A stretch of 64,000 nucleotides of DNA from CAVQKZ01 sp963837325. GTDB taxonomy: Bacteria > Actinomycetota > Actinomycetes > Mycobacteriales > Jatrophihabitantaceae. The stretch is taken from NCBI GenBank assembly GCA_963837325.1, contig CAWIMV010000001.1, positions 1,550,001-1,614,000 of the forward strand, in the 5' to 3' direction. Under the pieces are notes generated by a model. That model had not been told where the DNA came from and did not search any database. It saw only the letters and a program-made list of their open reading frames with translations. Both the position numbers and the translations under genes were made by a program. Shown piece after piece: positions 1-8,199 of the stretch (the first letter of the stretch is position 1; each line of letters opens with the position of its first letter).

Positions 1-1010
1 ACGTGCAGGATCAGATCGGCGTCGCGCACCTCTTCCAGCGTCGAACGGAACGCCTCGACGAGCTGCGTCGGCAGGTGCCGGACGAAGCCGACAGTGTCGG
101 CCAGCGTGTACGGACGGCCGTCGGAAGCCTGGCACCGGCGCACGGTCGGGTCGAGGGTGGCGAACAGGGCGTTCTCGACGAGCACGCCGGCGTCGGTGAG
201 CTGGTTGAGCAAGGAGGACTTGCCGGCGTTGGTGTAGCCGGTCAGCACGACACTCGGGATCTGCCGGCCGACGCGCTGCGACCGCTTGACGTCGCGCGAG
301 GTCTTCATGCCGACGATCTCCTTGCGCAGCCTGGCCATCCGGGACTTGATGCGGCGCCGGTCGATCTCGATCTTCGTCTCACCCGGGCCCCGCCCGCCGA
401 TGCCCAGACCGCCGGCGGCGCGGCCACCGACCTGGCGCGACAGCGAGTCGCCCCAGCCGCGCAGACGGGGCATGAGGTACTGCAGCTGGGCCAGCTCGAC
501 CTGGGCCTTGCCCTCCTTGGAGCTGGCGTGCTGAGCGAAGATGTCCAGGATCAGGGCGGTGCGGTCGACGACTTTGACCTTCACGACCTCCTCCAACTGG
601 CGCAGCTGGCCGGGCGTCAGCTCGCCGTCGCAGATCACGGTGTCGGCGGCCTCGGCATCGACGACGTCGCGCAGTTCCTTGGCCTTGCCGGAGCCGATGT
701 AGGTGGCCGGGTCGGGCCGGTTGCGGCGCTGGATGAGACCGTCGAGAACCAGCGAGCCCGCCGTCTCGGCCAGCCGGGCCAGCTCGGCCAGGGAATTCTC
801 GGCCTCGACGAGCGTGCCGGTGGTCCAGACCCCGACGAGCACGACCCGCTCCAGGCGCAGTTGCCGGTACTCGACCTCGGTGACGTCCTCGAGCTCGGTC
901 GACAGGCCCGCCACCCGGCGCAGGGCTTCCCGATCTTCGAGGTCGTAATCACCGGTGGAATCGACCGGGTCATGTCTGCGCTCGTCGGATTCAGTCATCG
1001 TGATATCCAT
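1..1010 (-). CDS. hflX: GTPase HflX (3' end outside window)
   Basis: HflX is a ribosome-associated GTPase that splits stalled 50S/70S particles under stress. The visible 336 codons hold the glycine-rich HflX N-terminal domain (GGRGPGETKIE region) and the start of the G domain: a G1 motif in GYTNAGKSSLLN near residue 262, then DTVGFVRHLP (G3). The C-terminal part is cut off by the window edge. The start is taken as the ATG at 1010; a second in-frame ATG at 998 is possible. It lies 22 bp downstream of dapF on the same strand, the usual actinobacterial order miaA-dapF-hflX, so it is probably the last gene of that operon. Confidence 0.95.
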   Translation of the reverse strand, partial: MDITMTESDERRHDPVDSTGDYDLEDREALRRVAGLSTELEDVTEVEYRQLRLERVVLVGVWTTGTLVEAENSLAELARLAETAGSLVLDGLIQRRNRPDPATYIGSGKAKELRDVVDAEAADTVICDGELTPGQLRQLEEVVKVKVVDRTALILDIFAQHASSKEGKAQVELAQLQYLMPRLRGWGDSLSRQVGGRAAGGLGIGGRGPGETKIEIDRRRIKSRMARLRKEIVGMKTSRDVKRSQRVGRQIPSVVLTGYTNAGKSSLLNQLTDAGVLVENALFATLDPTVRRCQASDGRPYTLADTVGFVRHLPTQLVEAFRSTLEEVRDADLILH

Positions 1011-1032
1011 CGTGACACGCCAAGCCCACCGA

Positions 1033-1890
1033 TTACGCGCTGGTGCCTCCAACGGCGGCCAGCCAGCCCGCATCGAGCTCGATCTCCCCGACCAGGACAG
1101 CCGGGCCGCTGAGCACCATCTCGCCGTCGACGCGCCAGGTCACCGCGCAGGTGCCGCCGGGTACGTCCACTCGCCAGACCTGCCCATCGGCGTCGACCGC
1201 ATCAGCTCGCGCTGCGGCTGCGACCGCCGCGCAGATGCCGGTACCGCAGGACTTCGTCTCACCGACACCTCGCTCGTGCACGCGCAGGCCGAGATGGCGC
1301 GGGCCCAGTCGGACGACGAATTCGACGTTCTGGTCGGCGAACGGCGAGTTGGCCACGGTCGGGCGCCTGGTCAGATCCAGGGCGTCGAGATCGTCCACCC
1401 CGCCGAGTTCGACCACCACGTGCGGATTGGGCATTTCGACACAGCGGCCGACCCGCGGCGTGCTCAGGGGGGCGGCGGTGACGACCGGCCGGTCGGCAGG
1501 AATCCGGGGTGGGCCCATTGCTACGGAGACGTTGCCGTCCCCGTCGACCCACACACGCTTGATTCCGCCGCGTGTCGCCACCGCCGCAACCTGATCAACG
1601 AGACCGGCGGCTCGGAGATACCGCATAACGACACGAATTCCGTTTCCACACATTTCGGCGACTGAGCCGTCGGCGTTGCGGTAGTCCATGAAGTACCGCG
1701 CCTCGCCGGCCATGGCCGCAGCGGCAGGGTCGTTCTCGGAGCACACGATTCGCAACACACCGTCCGCCCCGATGCCCGCGTGCCGGTCGCAGAGCGCTTG
1801 GACCAGCCCGGTGCTGAGTTCCAGCATCCCGGCAAGGTCGGGCACGAGAACGAAGTCGTTCTCGGTGCCGTGCCCCTTGAGAACCAGCAT
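1033..1890 (-). CDS. dapF: Diaminopimelate epimerase
   Basis: DapF turns LL- into meso-diaminopimelate for lysine and peptidoglycan. The 285-residue protein has both catalytic cysteines of this cofactor-independent epimerase: Cys81 in MCGNGIR and Cys215 in SCGTGICAA. Length matches the family. It sits 2 bp after the miaA stop and 22 bp before hflX, so it is almost certainly cotranscribed with both. dapA and dapB are elsewhere in this window (about 26 and 34 kb), so the pathway is spread over several operons here. Confidence 0.97.
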   Translation of the reverse strand: MLVLKGHGTENDFVLVPDLAGMLELSTGLVQALCDRHAGIGADGVLRIVCSENDPAAAAMAGEARYFMDYRNADGSVAEMCGNGIRVVMRYLRAAGLVDQVAAVATRGGIKRVWVDGDGNVSVAMGPPRIPADRPVVTAAPLSTPRVGRCVEMPNPHVVVELGGVDDLDALDLTRRPTVANSPFADQNVEFVVRLGPRHLGLRVHERGVGETKSCGTGICAAVAAAARADAVDADGQVWRVDVPGGTCAVTWRVDGEMVLSGPAVLVGEIELDAGWLAAVGGTSA

Positions 1891-1892
1891 GG

Positions 1893-2810
1893 CTAGAGCG
1901 TAGGCGAGAGCAGCCGCAACGCCGACGTGGTCAGGTCGGCGCAGGCGGCGTCCAGCCAGCGGACCCGCGGGTCGCGGCGGAACCAGGACCGTTGCCGGCG
2001 CACGAACCGGCGGGTTGCCCGGACCGTCGCTGCTACGGCCTGCTCCGGGTCGTGCCTGATGGCACCGGCATCGTCCAGGCAGTCCAGCAGTTGCGCGTAA
2101 CCGAGGGCTTTGCCGGCGGTAGGGCTGGCCCGCAGTCCGGCCGGAAGCAGAGCGCGTACTTCCTCGAGGAAGCCGGCGGCCATCATCCGACCGACCCGCA
2201 GGGCAACCCGATCATCGAGGTCGTCACGATCCAGCCCGATGTGGACGCAGTTATAGATCGAGTCGAAACCGGGCATCGTCGCGGTGAACGGGCGCCCGGT
2301 GAGCTCGATGACTTCCAGCGCGCGGACGATCCGGCGCCCGTTCGTGGGAAGGATGGCGGCCGCGGCAGCCGGGTCGAGGGCAGCGAGCCTGGTGTGTAGC
2401 GGGCCGGGCCCAGTTCCAGCCAGCTCGCCGTACAGCCGGGCCCGGATCTCCGGCGACTCGCCCGGGAACTCCAGCCGGTCAAGTGCCCCGCGCAGGTACA
2501 ACCCGGAGCCGCCGACGAGAATCGGCACCCGGCCGCGGCCGTGGATCTCGGCGATGACCGCCCGGGCCATCGACTGGTATTCAGCGACGGCGGCTGACTT
2601 CGTGATCGGCCAGACATCAAGCATGTGGTGCGGCACTCCCCCGCGTTCGGCCGGCGCGAGTTTGGCCGTGCCGATGTCCATGCCGGCGTAGAGCTGCATC
2701 GAGTCGGCGTTGACCACCTCTCCCCGGAGCTGCCGGGCGAGGGCGACCGCGAGCTCGGACTTGCCGGTCGCGGTCGGCCCGACGACGGCGATGACGGGCA
2801 GGTCAGCCAC
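1893..2810 (-). CDS. miaA: tRNA dimethylallyltransferase MiaA
   Basis: MiaA attaches the dimethylallyl group to N6 of A37 in tRNAs that read UNN codons, the substrate later thiolated by MiaB (4172-5599). A P-loop GPTATGKS lies at residues 11-18, followed by the substrate motif NADSMQLYAGMDIGTAK. The start is taken as the GTG at 2810, which gives 305 residues and overlaps the stop of a tiny upstream ORF (2803-2913), suggesting translational coupling. A longer in-frame start at 2861 would add a Pro/Cys-rich leader not expected in the family. The operon continues into dapF and hflX. Confidence 0.96.
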   Translation of the reverse strand: MADLPVIAVVGPTATGKSELAVALARQLRGEVVNADSMQLYAGMDIGTAKLAPAERGGVPHHMLDVWPITKSAAVAEYQSMARAVIAEIHGRGRVPILVGGSGLYLRGALDRLEFPGESPEIRARLYGELAGTGPGPLHTRLAALDPAAAAAILPTNGRRIVRALEVIELTGRPFTATMPGFDSIYNCVHIGLDRDDLDDRVALRVGRMMAAGFLEEVRALLPAGLRASPTAGKALGYAQLLDCLDDAGAIRHDPEQAVAATVRATRRFVRRQRSWFRRDPRVRWLDAACADLTTSALRLLSPTL

Positions 2811-2913
2811 GGGCGGTCCAGGCGGCCACATCGAGCAGGCCGGCCGGCACGAGCGGCCCATCTGACGGATCGTCGCCGCTCGTGGGCGGGCAGAACGCCA
2901 CGGTCGAGATCAC
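2803..2913 (-). pseudogene. Possible remnant of extradiol-dioxygenase-like gene upstream of miaA
   Basis: This 36-codon GTG-started ORF begins with ISTVAFCPP and ends with LLDVAAWTARG. It overlaps the miaA start in the arrangement GTGGCTGA. In many actinobacteria this slot between miaA and the DUF349 gene holds a roughly 230-residue class III extradiol-dioxygenase-like protein (the Rv2728c position) whose N-terminus has a CPxPP-type motif. The short ORF could be what is left after an internal deletion, kept because its stop codon couples translation to miaA. It has no strong Shine-Dalgarno sequence. It may instead be chance open frame in the miaA leader. Confidence 0.4.
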
Positions 2914-2976
2914 CTCGGCAGGCTAACGGGCGATGAGAGCAACGGGACGCAGACGGATCGTGTTCAATGCTCTGTC

Positions 2977-4161
2977 ATGGGCTCGGAGTGGGGACGGATC
3001 GACGCCGACGGCACCGTCTACGTCAAGACGGCCGACGGCGAGCGCGTCATCGGCTCGTGGCAGGCCGGGGACGCGGCGGCGGGTCTGGCGTTCTACGAAC
3101 GGCGCTACGACGATCTCGCGACCGAGGTGACGCTGCTGGAGAAGCGGCTCGAATCCGGTGCCGGCGATCCCAGCTCAACCCGCACTCATGCTCTCGCGCT
3201 GCGGGCCCAGCTGGAGACGGCCGCGGTCATCGGGGACCTTGATGCCCTGTCGAGTCGGCTCGATGCACTGCTGGCCGCCGTCGAGGAGAAGGCCGGTGCG
3301 AACGCCGCGGCCCGTGAGGCGGCCCGAGCCGAGGCCATTGCCGCGAAAGAAGCACTCGTGGCCGAAGCGGAGCAGATTGCCGGCTCGGCGACGTCGTGGA
3401 AGAGCTCCGGTGACCGCCTCCGGGCGATCGTCGAGGAGTGGAAGCAGGTCAAGGGCGTCGACCGCAAGACCGACGACGCCCTCTGGAAGCGGTTCGCCGC
3501 GGCGCGCGACGCGTTCGGCCGCCGACGCGGGCAGCATTTCGCTGCACTCGACGCCGAGCGGGGCACGGCCAAGGCCGCGAAGGAGAAACTGATCGAGCGC
3601 GCCGAAGCGTTGTCCGGTTCATCGGACTGGAAGGAGACCGCGGCCGCAATGCGGGACCTGATGGTCGAGTGGAAGGCCGCCGGGCGCGCCGCTCGCGATG
3701 TCGAGGACGCCTTGTGGACGCGCTTTCGGGCGGCCCAGGACGCGTTCTTTGCCCGGCGATCCGAGGTCTTCAGCGAGCGCGACAACGAGCAGATCGAGAA
3801 CCAGCGCAAGAAGGAGGCGATCATTGCCGAAGCGGCCGCACTGGATGTCACCGACCCGGCGGCCGCGCAGACCGCGCTGCGACAGTTGCAGGCGCGCTTC
3901 GACGACATCGGACATGTGCCGCGCGACGCGATCCGGCGCGTCGACGATGCGATGCGGGCGGCTGAACAACGGGTTCGCGACGCGGTCGAGGCCCATTGGA
4001 AACAGGCCAGCGCCGAATCGAATCCCTTCCTGACCGCCTTGCGGGAGCGGCTGGGCGAGGCCGAGGCGAAGCTCGAGCGCGCCCGCAAGTCCGGCGATGA
4101 GGCCCGGATCGCCAAGGCCGAGGCCGAGGTCGAGCAGCGCCGCTCGCTGATCCCCGAGTGA
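2977..4161 (+). CDS. DUF349 domain protein
   Basis: This 394-residue protein of unknown biochemical role belongs to the DUF349 family (the M. tuberculosis Rv2731 position). It is mostly helical and charged, with repeated units carrying the W-K/DALW-FxxAxDxFxxRR pattern: three clear copies at about 140-190, 210-265 and 290-345, and a predicted coiled-coil C-terminus rich in Glu, Ala and Arg. The start ATG is preceded by TTCAAT 8 bp upstream and no Shine-Dalgarno, so the mRNA may be leaderless. It is divergent from the miaA operon and converges on miaB with only 10 bp between them. Confidence 0.9.
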   Translation: MGSEWGRIDADGTVYVKTADGERVIGSWQAGDAAAGLAFYERRYDDLATEVTLLEKRLESGAGDPSSTRTHALALRAQLETAAVIGDLDALSSRLDALLAAVEEKAGANAAAREAARAEAIAAKEALVAEAEQIAGSATSWKSSGDRLRAIVEEWKQVKGVDRKTDDALWKRFAAARDAFGRRRGQHFAALDAERGTAKAAKEKLIERAEALSGSSDWKETAAAMRDLMVEWKAAGRAARDVEDALWTRFRAAQDAFFARRSEVFSERDNEQIENQRKKEAIIAEAAALDVTDPAAAQTALRQLQARFDDIGHVPRDAIRRVDDAMRAAEQRVRDAVEAHWKQASAESNPFLTALRERLGEAEAKLERARKSGDEARIAKAEAEVEQRRSLIPE

Positions 4162-4171
4162 CTCCCCGCAA

Positions 4172-5599
4172 CTACCCGGCGGGCCGGGGGCGCCCGATCG
4201 TGAGCAGTCGACTGGCCGCCGGATGGTCGGCAGTAGCCGTCGCCGCGTTCCCCCGCCAGGGACGGTGGCTGTGCACTCCCCCGTCGGCGACAAGGTGGTG
4301 CGGCGCGGCGTAGGTGACCGTTGAGGTGACCACGTCGCCCGGTGCGACGGCGAGCGCGCCGGTTGCGACGTGCACGAGCCGGCCGTCTCGAGCCCGACCC
4401 GACACTCGCCCCGTAGCGCCGTCCTTGCGCCCCTCTCCCGCACCCACCAGCACTTCGACGGCGTGCCCGATCAGCGCCTTGGCGCCGGCCCAGGAGATCT
4501 CTTCCTGCAGCGCGATGAGCCGTTCGTAGCGTTCCTGGACGATGGGCTTCGGCACTTGGCCGGGCATGTCCGCGGCCGGCGTGCCGGGGCGCTTGGAGTA
4601 CTGGAAGGTGAAGGCGCTGGCGAAGCGGACGGTGCGCACGGCGTCGAGGGTCTGTTCGAAGTCGGCCGCGGTCTCGCCGGGAAAGCCGACGATGACGTCG
4701 GTCGTGATCGCGGCGGCGGGCATGGCGGCCCGGACCTTCTCGATGATCGCGAGATAGCGCTCGCGGCGGTAGCTGCGGCGCATGGCCTTGAGCACGGCAT
4801 CGGATCCGGACTGCATGGGCATGTGCAACTGCGGGCAGACGTTGGGTGTCTCAGCCATTGCGGCGATGACGTCATCGGTGAAATCGCGCGGATGCGGGCT
4901 GGTGAACCGGACCCGTTCGAGGCCGTCAATCTGGCCGCAGGCCCGCAGCAGCTTGCCGAACGCGAACCGGTCGCCGAACGAGCGGCCGTAGGAGTTCACG
5001 TTCTGCCCCAACAACGTCACCTCCACCACGCCGGCCTCAACCAGCGTCCGGATCTCGGCGAGCACGTCGCCCGGCCGCCGGTCGGTCTCGGTGCCCCGCA
5101 GGCTGGGCACGATGCAGAACGTGCAGGTGTTGTCACAGCCGACCGAGATCGACACCCACGCGCTGTAGGGCGCTTCCCGCCGGCTGGGCAGGTCCGAAGG
5201 GAAGTTCTGCAGGGCCTCGGCGATCTCGATCTGAGCCTCGCCGTTGTGTCGGGCTCGCTCCAGGAGAACCGGCAGCGCGGCGAGATTGTGCGTCCCGAAG
5301 ACGACGTCGACCCACGGCGCCTTCTCGATGATCGCGCCACGATCCTTCTGGGCCAGGCAGCCGCCTACGGCGACCTGCAGGCCGGGTCGTTGCCGTTTGG
5401 CCGCGACCAACTGGCTGAGGTTGCCGTAGAGGCGGTTGTCGGCGTTCTCCCGGACCGCACACGTGTTGAAGACGATCACGTCGACGTCATCACCGACCCC
5501 GCGGACGTAGCCGGACTGCTCGAGCAGGCCGGCCAGTCGTTCGGAGTCGTGGACGTTCATCTGGCACCCGTAGGTGCGGATGTCGTAGGTGCGCGCCAT
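4172..5599 (-). CDS. miaB: tRNA-2-methylthio-N6-dimethylallyladenosine synthase MiaB
   Basis: MiaB is a radical-SAM enzyme that adds the methylthio group to i6A37 of tRNA, acting after MiaA. The N-terminal UPF0004 domain has Cys12, Cys47 and Cys81 for the auxiliary cluster. The radical-SAM motif GCDNTCTFC supplies Cys155, Cys159 and Cys162, and a TRAM domain follows near residues 370-435. The last 40 or so residues are a Pro/Arg/His-rich tail not needed for the fold. It starts 214 bp downstream of the rny stop region and may be read from its own promoter or from rny. Length (475) fits actinobacterial MiaB. Confidence 0.97.
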   Translation of the reverse strand: MARTYDIRTYGCQMNVHDSERLAGLLEQSGYVRGVGDDVDVIVFNTCAVRENADNRLYGNLSQLVAAKRQRPGLQVAVGGCLAQKDRGAIIEKAPWVDVVFGTHNLAALPVLLERARHNGEAQIEIAEALQNFPSDLPSRREAPYSAWVSISVGCDNTCTFCIVPSLRGTETDRRPGDVLAEIRTLVEAGVVEVTLLGQNVNSYGRSFGDRFAFGKLLRACGQIDGLERVRFTSPHPRDFTDDVIAAMAETPNVCPQLHMPMQSGSDAVLKAMRRSYRRERYLAIIEKVRAAMPAAAITTDVIVGFPGETAADFEQTLDAVRTVRFASAFTFQYSKRPGTPAADMPGQVPKPIVQERYERLIALQEEISWAGAKALIGHAVEVLVGAGEGRKDGATGRVSGRARDGRLVHVATGALAVAPGDVVTSTVTYAAPHHLVADGGVHSHRPWRGNAATATADHPAASRLLTIGRPRPAG

Positions 5600-5624
5600 G
5601 AGGCCTTCGAGGATACGGGCGCGC

Positions 5625-7385
5625 TTAGTGGGCGATCTCGGTGGAGCGGGACTCCCGAACCACGGTGACCCGGATTTGGCCGGGATAGGTCAGCTCGTCC
5701 TCGATCTGCTTGGCGATCTCGCGGGCGATGACCTGCGCGGCCAGATCGTCGATTTCGCTCGGCTGCACCATGACCCGCACCTCGCGGCCGGCCTGCATCG
5801 CGAAGACCTTCTCGACACCTGGCCGGGCGCTGGCGATCTGCTCGATGCGCGCCAGCCGTTTGACGTAGCTCTCCAGCGATTCCCGGCGCGCGCCCGGCCG
5901 GGCGGCCGAGCAGGTGTCCGATGCCTGGGTGAGGACGGCCTCGATGGTGCGGGGGGCAATCTCGTTGTGGTGGGCCTCGACGGCGTGCGCAACCGCCTCG
6001 GTCTCACCGAAGCGGCGCAGCAGATCCGCGCCGATGATTGCGTGGCTGCCCTCGACCTCGTGCGTGAGCGCCTTGCCGATGTCATGGAGGAAGGCACAGC
6101 GCTTGATCAACGTGGGTTCGATGCCGAGCTCAGCCGCCATGACGCCGGCGATGTGCGCGGTTTCAGTGAGGTGCCCGAGCACGTTCTGCCCGTAGCTCGT
6201 CCGGTACTTCAGCCGTCCCAGCGTGGGCAACAACCGCTCGTCGAGATCGCCGATGCCCACCTCCGCCAGCGCGTCGCGGGCCGCGCGCAAACACAACTCG
6301 TCGACCTCGGACTTGCTCTGCTCGTAGACCTCTTCGATGCGATGCGGATGGATCCGTCCGTCGAGGACCAGCTTGTCGAGGGTGATCCGGCCGATCTCGC
6401 GCCGCACCGGATCAAAACATGACAAGAGCACAGCCTCGGGCGTGTCGTCGATGATGACATTCACGCCGGTCACTGACTCGAAGGCCCGGATGTTGCGGCC
6501 CTCCCGGCCGATGATGCGGCCCTTCATCTCGTCGCTGGGCAGGTGCATGACACTGACCACGGTCTCGGCAGTCTGCTCACTGGCCACCCGCTGCACCGCC
6601 TCGACGACGATCGCGCGGGCCCGGTCCGTGCCCTCGGCCCGTGCCTCGTTCTCGATCGTGCGCACCAGGAGCGCAGCGTCGCGCCGGGACGTGGCTTCGA
6701 CGTTGAGCATCAGCTCGGCCTTGGCCTGTTCGCTCGACAGCCCGGCCACGCGTTCCAGCTCCCGCTCGTGCGCGGCAGCCTGCCCGTCCAGGGCCGCGGC
6801 GTGCTTGTCCAGGGCCGCGGCGCGCTCGGCCAATTCAGCCGCCAGCACGTCCAGCGCCTGCTGACGCTCGGTCAGCTGCTGCATCGCCCGATCCAGCTCC
6901 AGCGCTTCGGCTTCGAGTCGCACCGACTGGCTGTCCAGCCGCGACTCGGTCTCGTCGAGCCGCGTCGCCTGGGCGGCGAGATCCTGCTCGGTGCGACGTG
7001 CCCGCTCAGTGATGCGCTCGAGCTCCGCCTCGCCGGCCCGCCGGGCTTCGGCCACCAGGGCTTCGGCCTGGTTGGTGGCGTTGCGGCGCAGGGTCTCGGC
7101 CTCGGTATGCGCACCACGGGCGTCCACCTGCGCGGCCCGCCGGACCGCCTCGGCTTCGGCCTCCGCGGCTCGGCGTACTGCGTCGGCCTCGGTTTGCGCG
7201 AACTGCCGGAGGGACGCCGCCTCAGCCGCCGCTACCCGCCGGATGGACTCCAGTTCGGCGTCGGACTCCGTCGGTGGCCGGGGCGCGGCGAGGCCGCCGA
7301 GGCCGCCACGACGGGCGTAGAGCGCCAGGACGAGCACACCCAGGACGAATACCGCTCCGACTGCCGCGTACCAGACTCCCTGCAT
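5625..7385 (-). CDS. rny: Ribonuclease Y
   Basis: RNase Y is a membrane-anchored endoribonuclease that starts mRNA turnover. From the ATG at 7385 (Shine-Dalgarno AGGAGG 5 bp upstream) the protein has 586 residues: a TM helix at 4-23, a long Ala/Glu/Arg-rich coiled coil to about 275, a KH domain with GRIIGREGRNIR near 290-300, and an HD domain with FLHDIGK near 435 and the downstream HHNE. It is the likely main decay endonuclease here, since the RNase J gene normally found between dapA and ftsK is missing. A promoter (7587-7615) and a possible leader ORF lie upstream. Confidence 0.96.
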   Translation of the reverse strand: MQGVWYAAVGAVFVLGVLVLALYARRGGLGGLAAPRPPTESDAELESIRRVAAAEAASLRQFAQTEADAVRRAAEAEAEAVRRAAQVDARGAHTEAETLRRNATNQAEALVAEARRAGEAELERITERARRTEQDLAAQATRLDETESRLDSQSVRLEAEALELDRAMQQLTERQQALDVLAAELAERAAALDKHAAALDGQAAAHERELERVAGLSSEQAKAELMLNVEATSRRDAALLVRTIENEARAEGTDRARAIVVEAVQRVASEQTAETVVSVMHLPSDEMKGRIIGREGRNIRAFESVTGVNVIIDDTPEAVLLSCFDPVRREIGRITLDKLVLDGRIHPHRIEEVYEQSKSEVDELCLRAARDALAEVGIGDLDERLLPTLGRLKYRTSYGQNVLGHLTETAHIAGVMAAELGIEPTLIKRCAFLHDIGKALTHEVEGSHAIIGADLLRRFGETEAVAHAVEAHHNEIAPRTIEAVLTQASDTCSAARPGARRESLESYVKRLARIEQIASARPGVEKVFAMQAGREVRVMVQPSEIDDLAAQVIAREIAKQIEDELTYPGQIRVTVVRESRSTEIAH

Positions 7386-7449
7386 CGCTGCCTCCTGTCC
7401 GTCGCAACCGTCGGCCAGGAAACGCGCTGTGCGGTCGATGCGCTGGCTC

Positions 7450-7464
7450 CCCACTGCCAGTGGG
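7450..7464. other. Short perfect hairpin in rny leader
   Basis: CCCACT-GCC-AGTGGG forms a perfect 6-bp stem with a 3-nt loop inside the predicted rny 5' leader, about 65 bp before the start codon. No U-tract follows on the rny strand, so it is not an obvious terminator. It could shield the leader RNA or act in RNase Y autoregulation; neither can be shown here. Confidence 0.35.
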
Positions 7465-7510
7465 ACCGAGGCGCTTGGTGCTTCCCTTCTGTGTGTCGCG
7501 GTCAGTGCTA

Positions 7511-7564
7511 TTAGAAACAGCCGTCGGGCCTCCGCGGGGACGCGAAGCGCCTGACTGGCGTCAA
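7511..7564 (-). CDS. Possible 17-residue leader peptide upstream of rny
   Basis: A TTG codon at 7564 follows AGGAG with a 7-nt spacer and opens an 18-codon frame that ends in two consecutive stops, TAA TAG. The peptide would read MTPVRRFASPRRPDGCF, with several Arg/Pro codons and a Cys near its end. It lies just downstream of the predicted rny promoter, so it would be the first ORF on the rny mRNA. It is too short to judge by codon statistics; the ribosome-binding site is the only real support. Confidence 0.3.
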   Translation of the reverse strand: MTPVRRFASPRRPDGCF

Positions 7565-7586
7565 GGCGTTACTCCTGGTGATCCTG

Positions 7587-7615
7587 AGGTTAGAAATCGC
7601 GACGGCACAAATCAA
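7587..7615 (-). promoter_or_regulatory. Predicted rny promoter
   Basis: On the minus strand TTGATT (7615-7610) and TAACCT (7592-7587) are exactly 17 bp apart, a good housekeeping sigma-A type promoter. Transcription would start near 7580, giving a 5' leader of about 195 nt before the rny ATG. Confidence 0.6.
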
Positions 7616-7651
7616 GTCGGCGCGCGACGGACGCCGAACGGCGGGCCTTCA

Positions 7652-8188
7652 CTACTCGTCCAGCCCCTCGGAATCGGCGATACCCGAGCCGGCGATCGCG
7701 TCGCGGACGACCTGGTGAGCCAGCCCGGGCGGATAGCCGCGGCGGGCCAGCAGGCCGACGAGCCGGCGGGCCTGGGCGGGCGGGTCAAGTCCGCGCAGCG
7801 AACGCAACTTGCGGGCGACGAGCGCCCGAGCAGCGTCAGCCTCGCTCTCGGCGTCGATCTGTCCGACCGCGGCTTGCACGACCGGCTCCTCGACCCCCCG
7901 CTGGCGCAGTTTCATCGCCACTGCCCGTCCGGCCAGCCCTCGTTCGCGGTGTTGGGCCATTGCGTAGTTGGCGGCCAGCTCACCGTCGTCGATCAGACCG
8001 ACGTCGGTGAGGCGATCCAGCACGGCACGGGCTGCCTCATCGGGAACGCCACGGCGCTGGAGCACTGCGGCCAACTCCGAGCGGGTACGAGCCCGTTGGT
8101 CGAGTTGGCGCAGGCAGATGATCCGCGCCACCGACTCCGGATCCCCGGGCGGGCCGGACTCGTGGTCAGAGCGCTGCTGCGCCGTCAT
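7652..8188 (-). CDS. recX: Regulatory protein RecX
   Basis: RecX binds RecA filaments and damps RecA strand-exchange and co-protease activity. The 178-residue, Arg/Ala-rich helical protein shows the RecX triple-helix repeats, including ARIICLRQLDQRARTRSEL near 21-40 and LIDDGELAANYAMAQ near 89-103. It starts 11 bp after the recA stop, the normal recA-recX operon, so it shares the damage-responsive recA promoters. About 270 bp separate it from the rny start. Confidence 0.95.
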   Translation of the reverse strand: MTAQQRSDHESGPPGDPESVARIICLRQLDQRARTRSELAAVLQRRGVPDEAARAVLDRLTDVGLIDDGELAANYAMAQHRERGLAGRAVAMKLRQRGVEEPVVQAAVGQIDAESEADAARALVARKLRSLRGLDPPAQARRLVGLLARRGYPPGLAHQVVRDAIAGSGIADSEGLDE

Positions 8189-8199
8189 GGCGAGCTGCC

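Noticed and set aside
4370..5668. 432-codon plus-strand frame opposite miaB
   Set aside because: Mirror frame of miaB, whose radical-SAM motifs are unmistakable.
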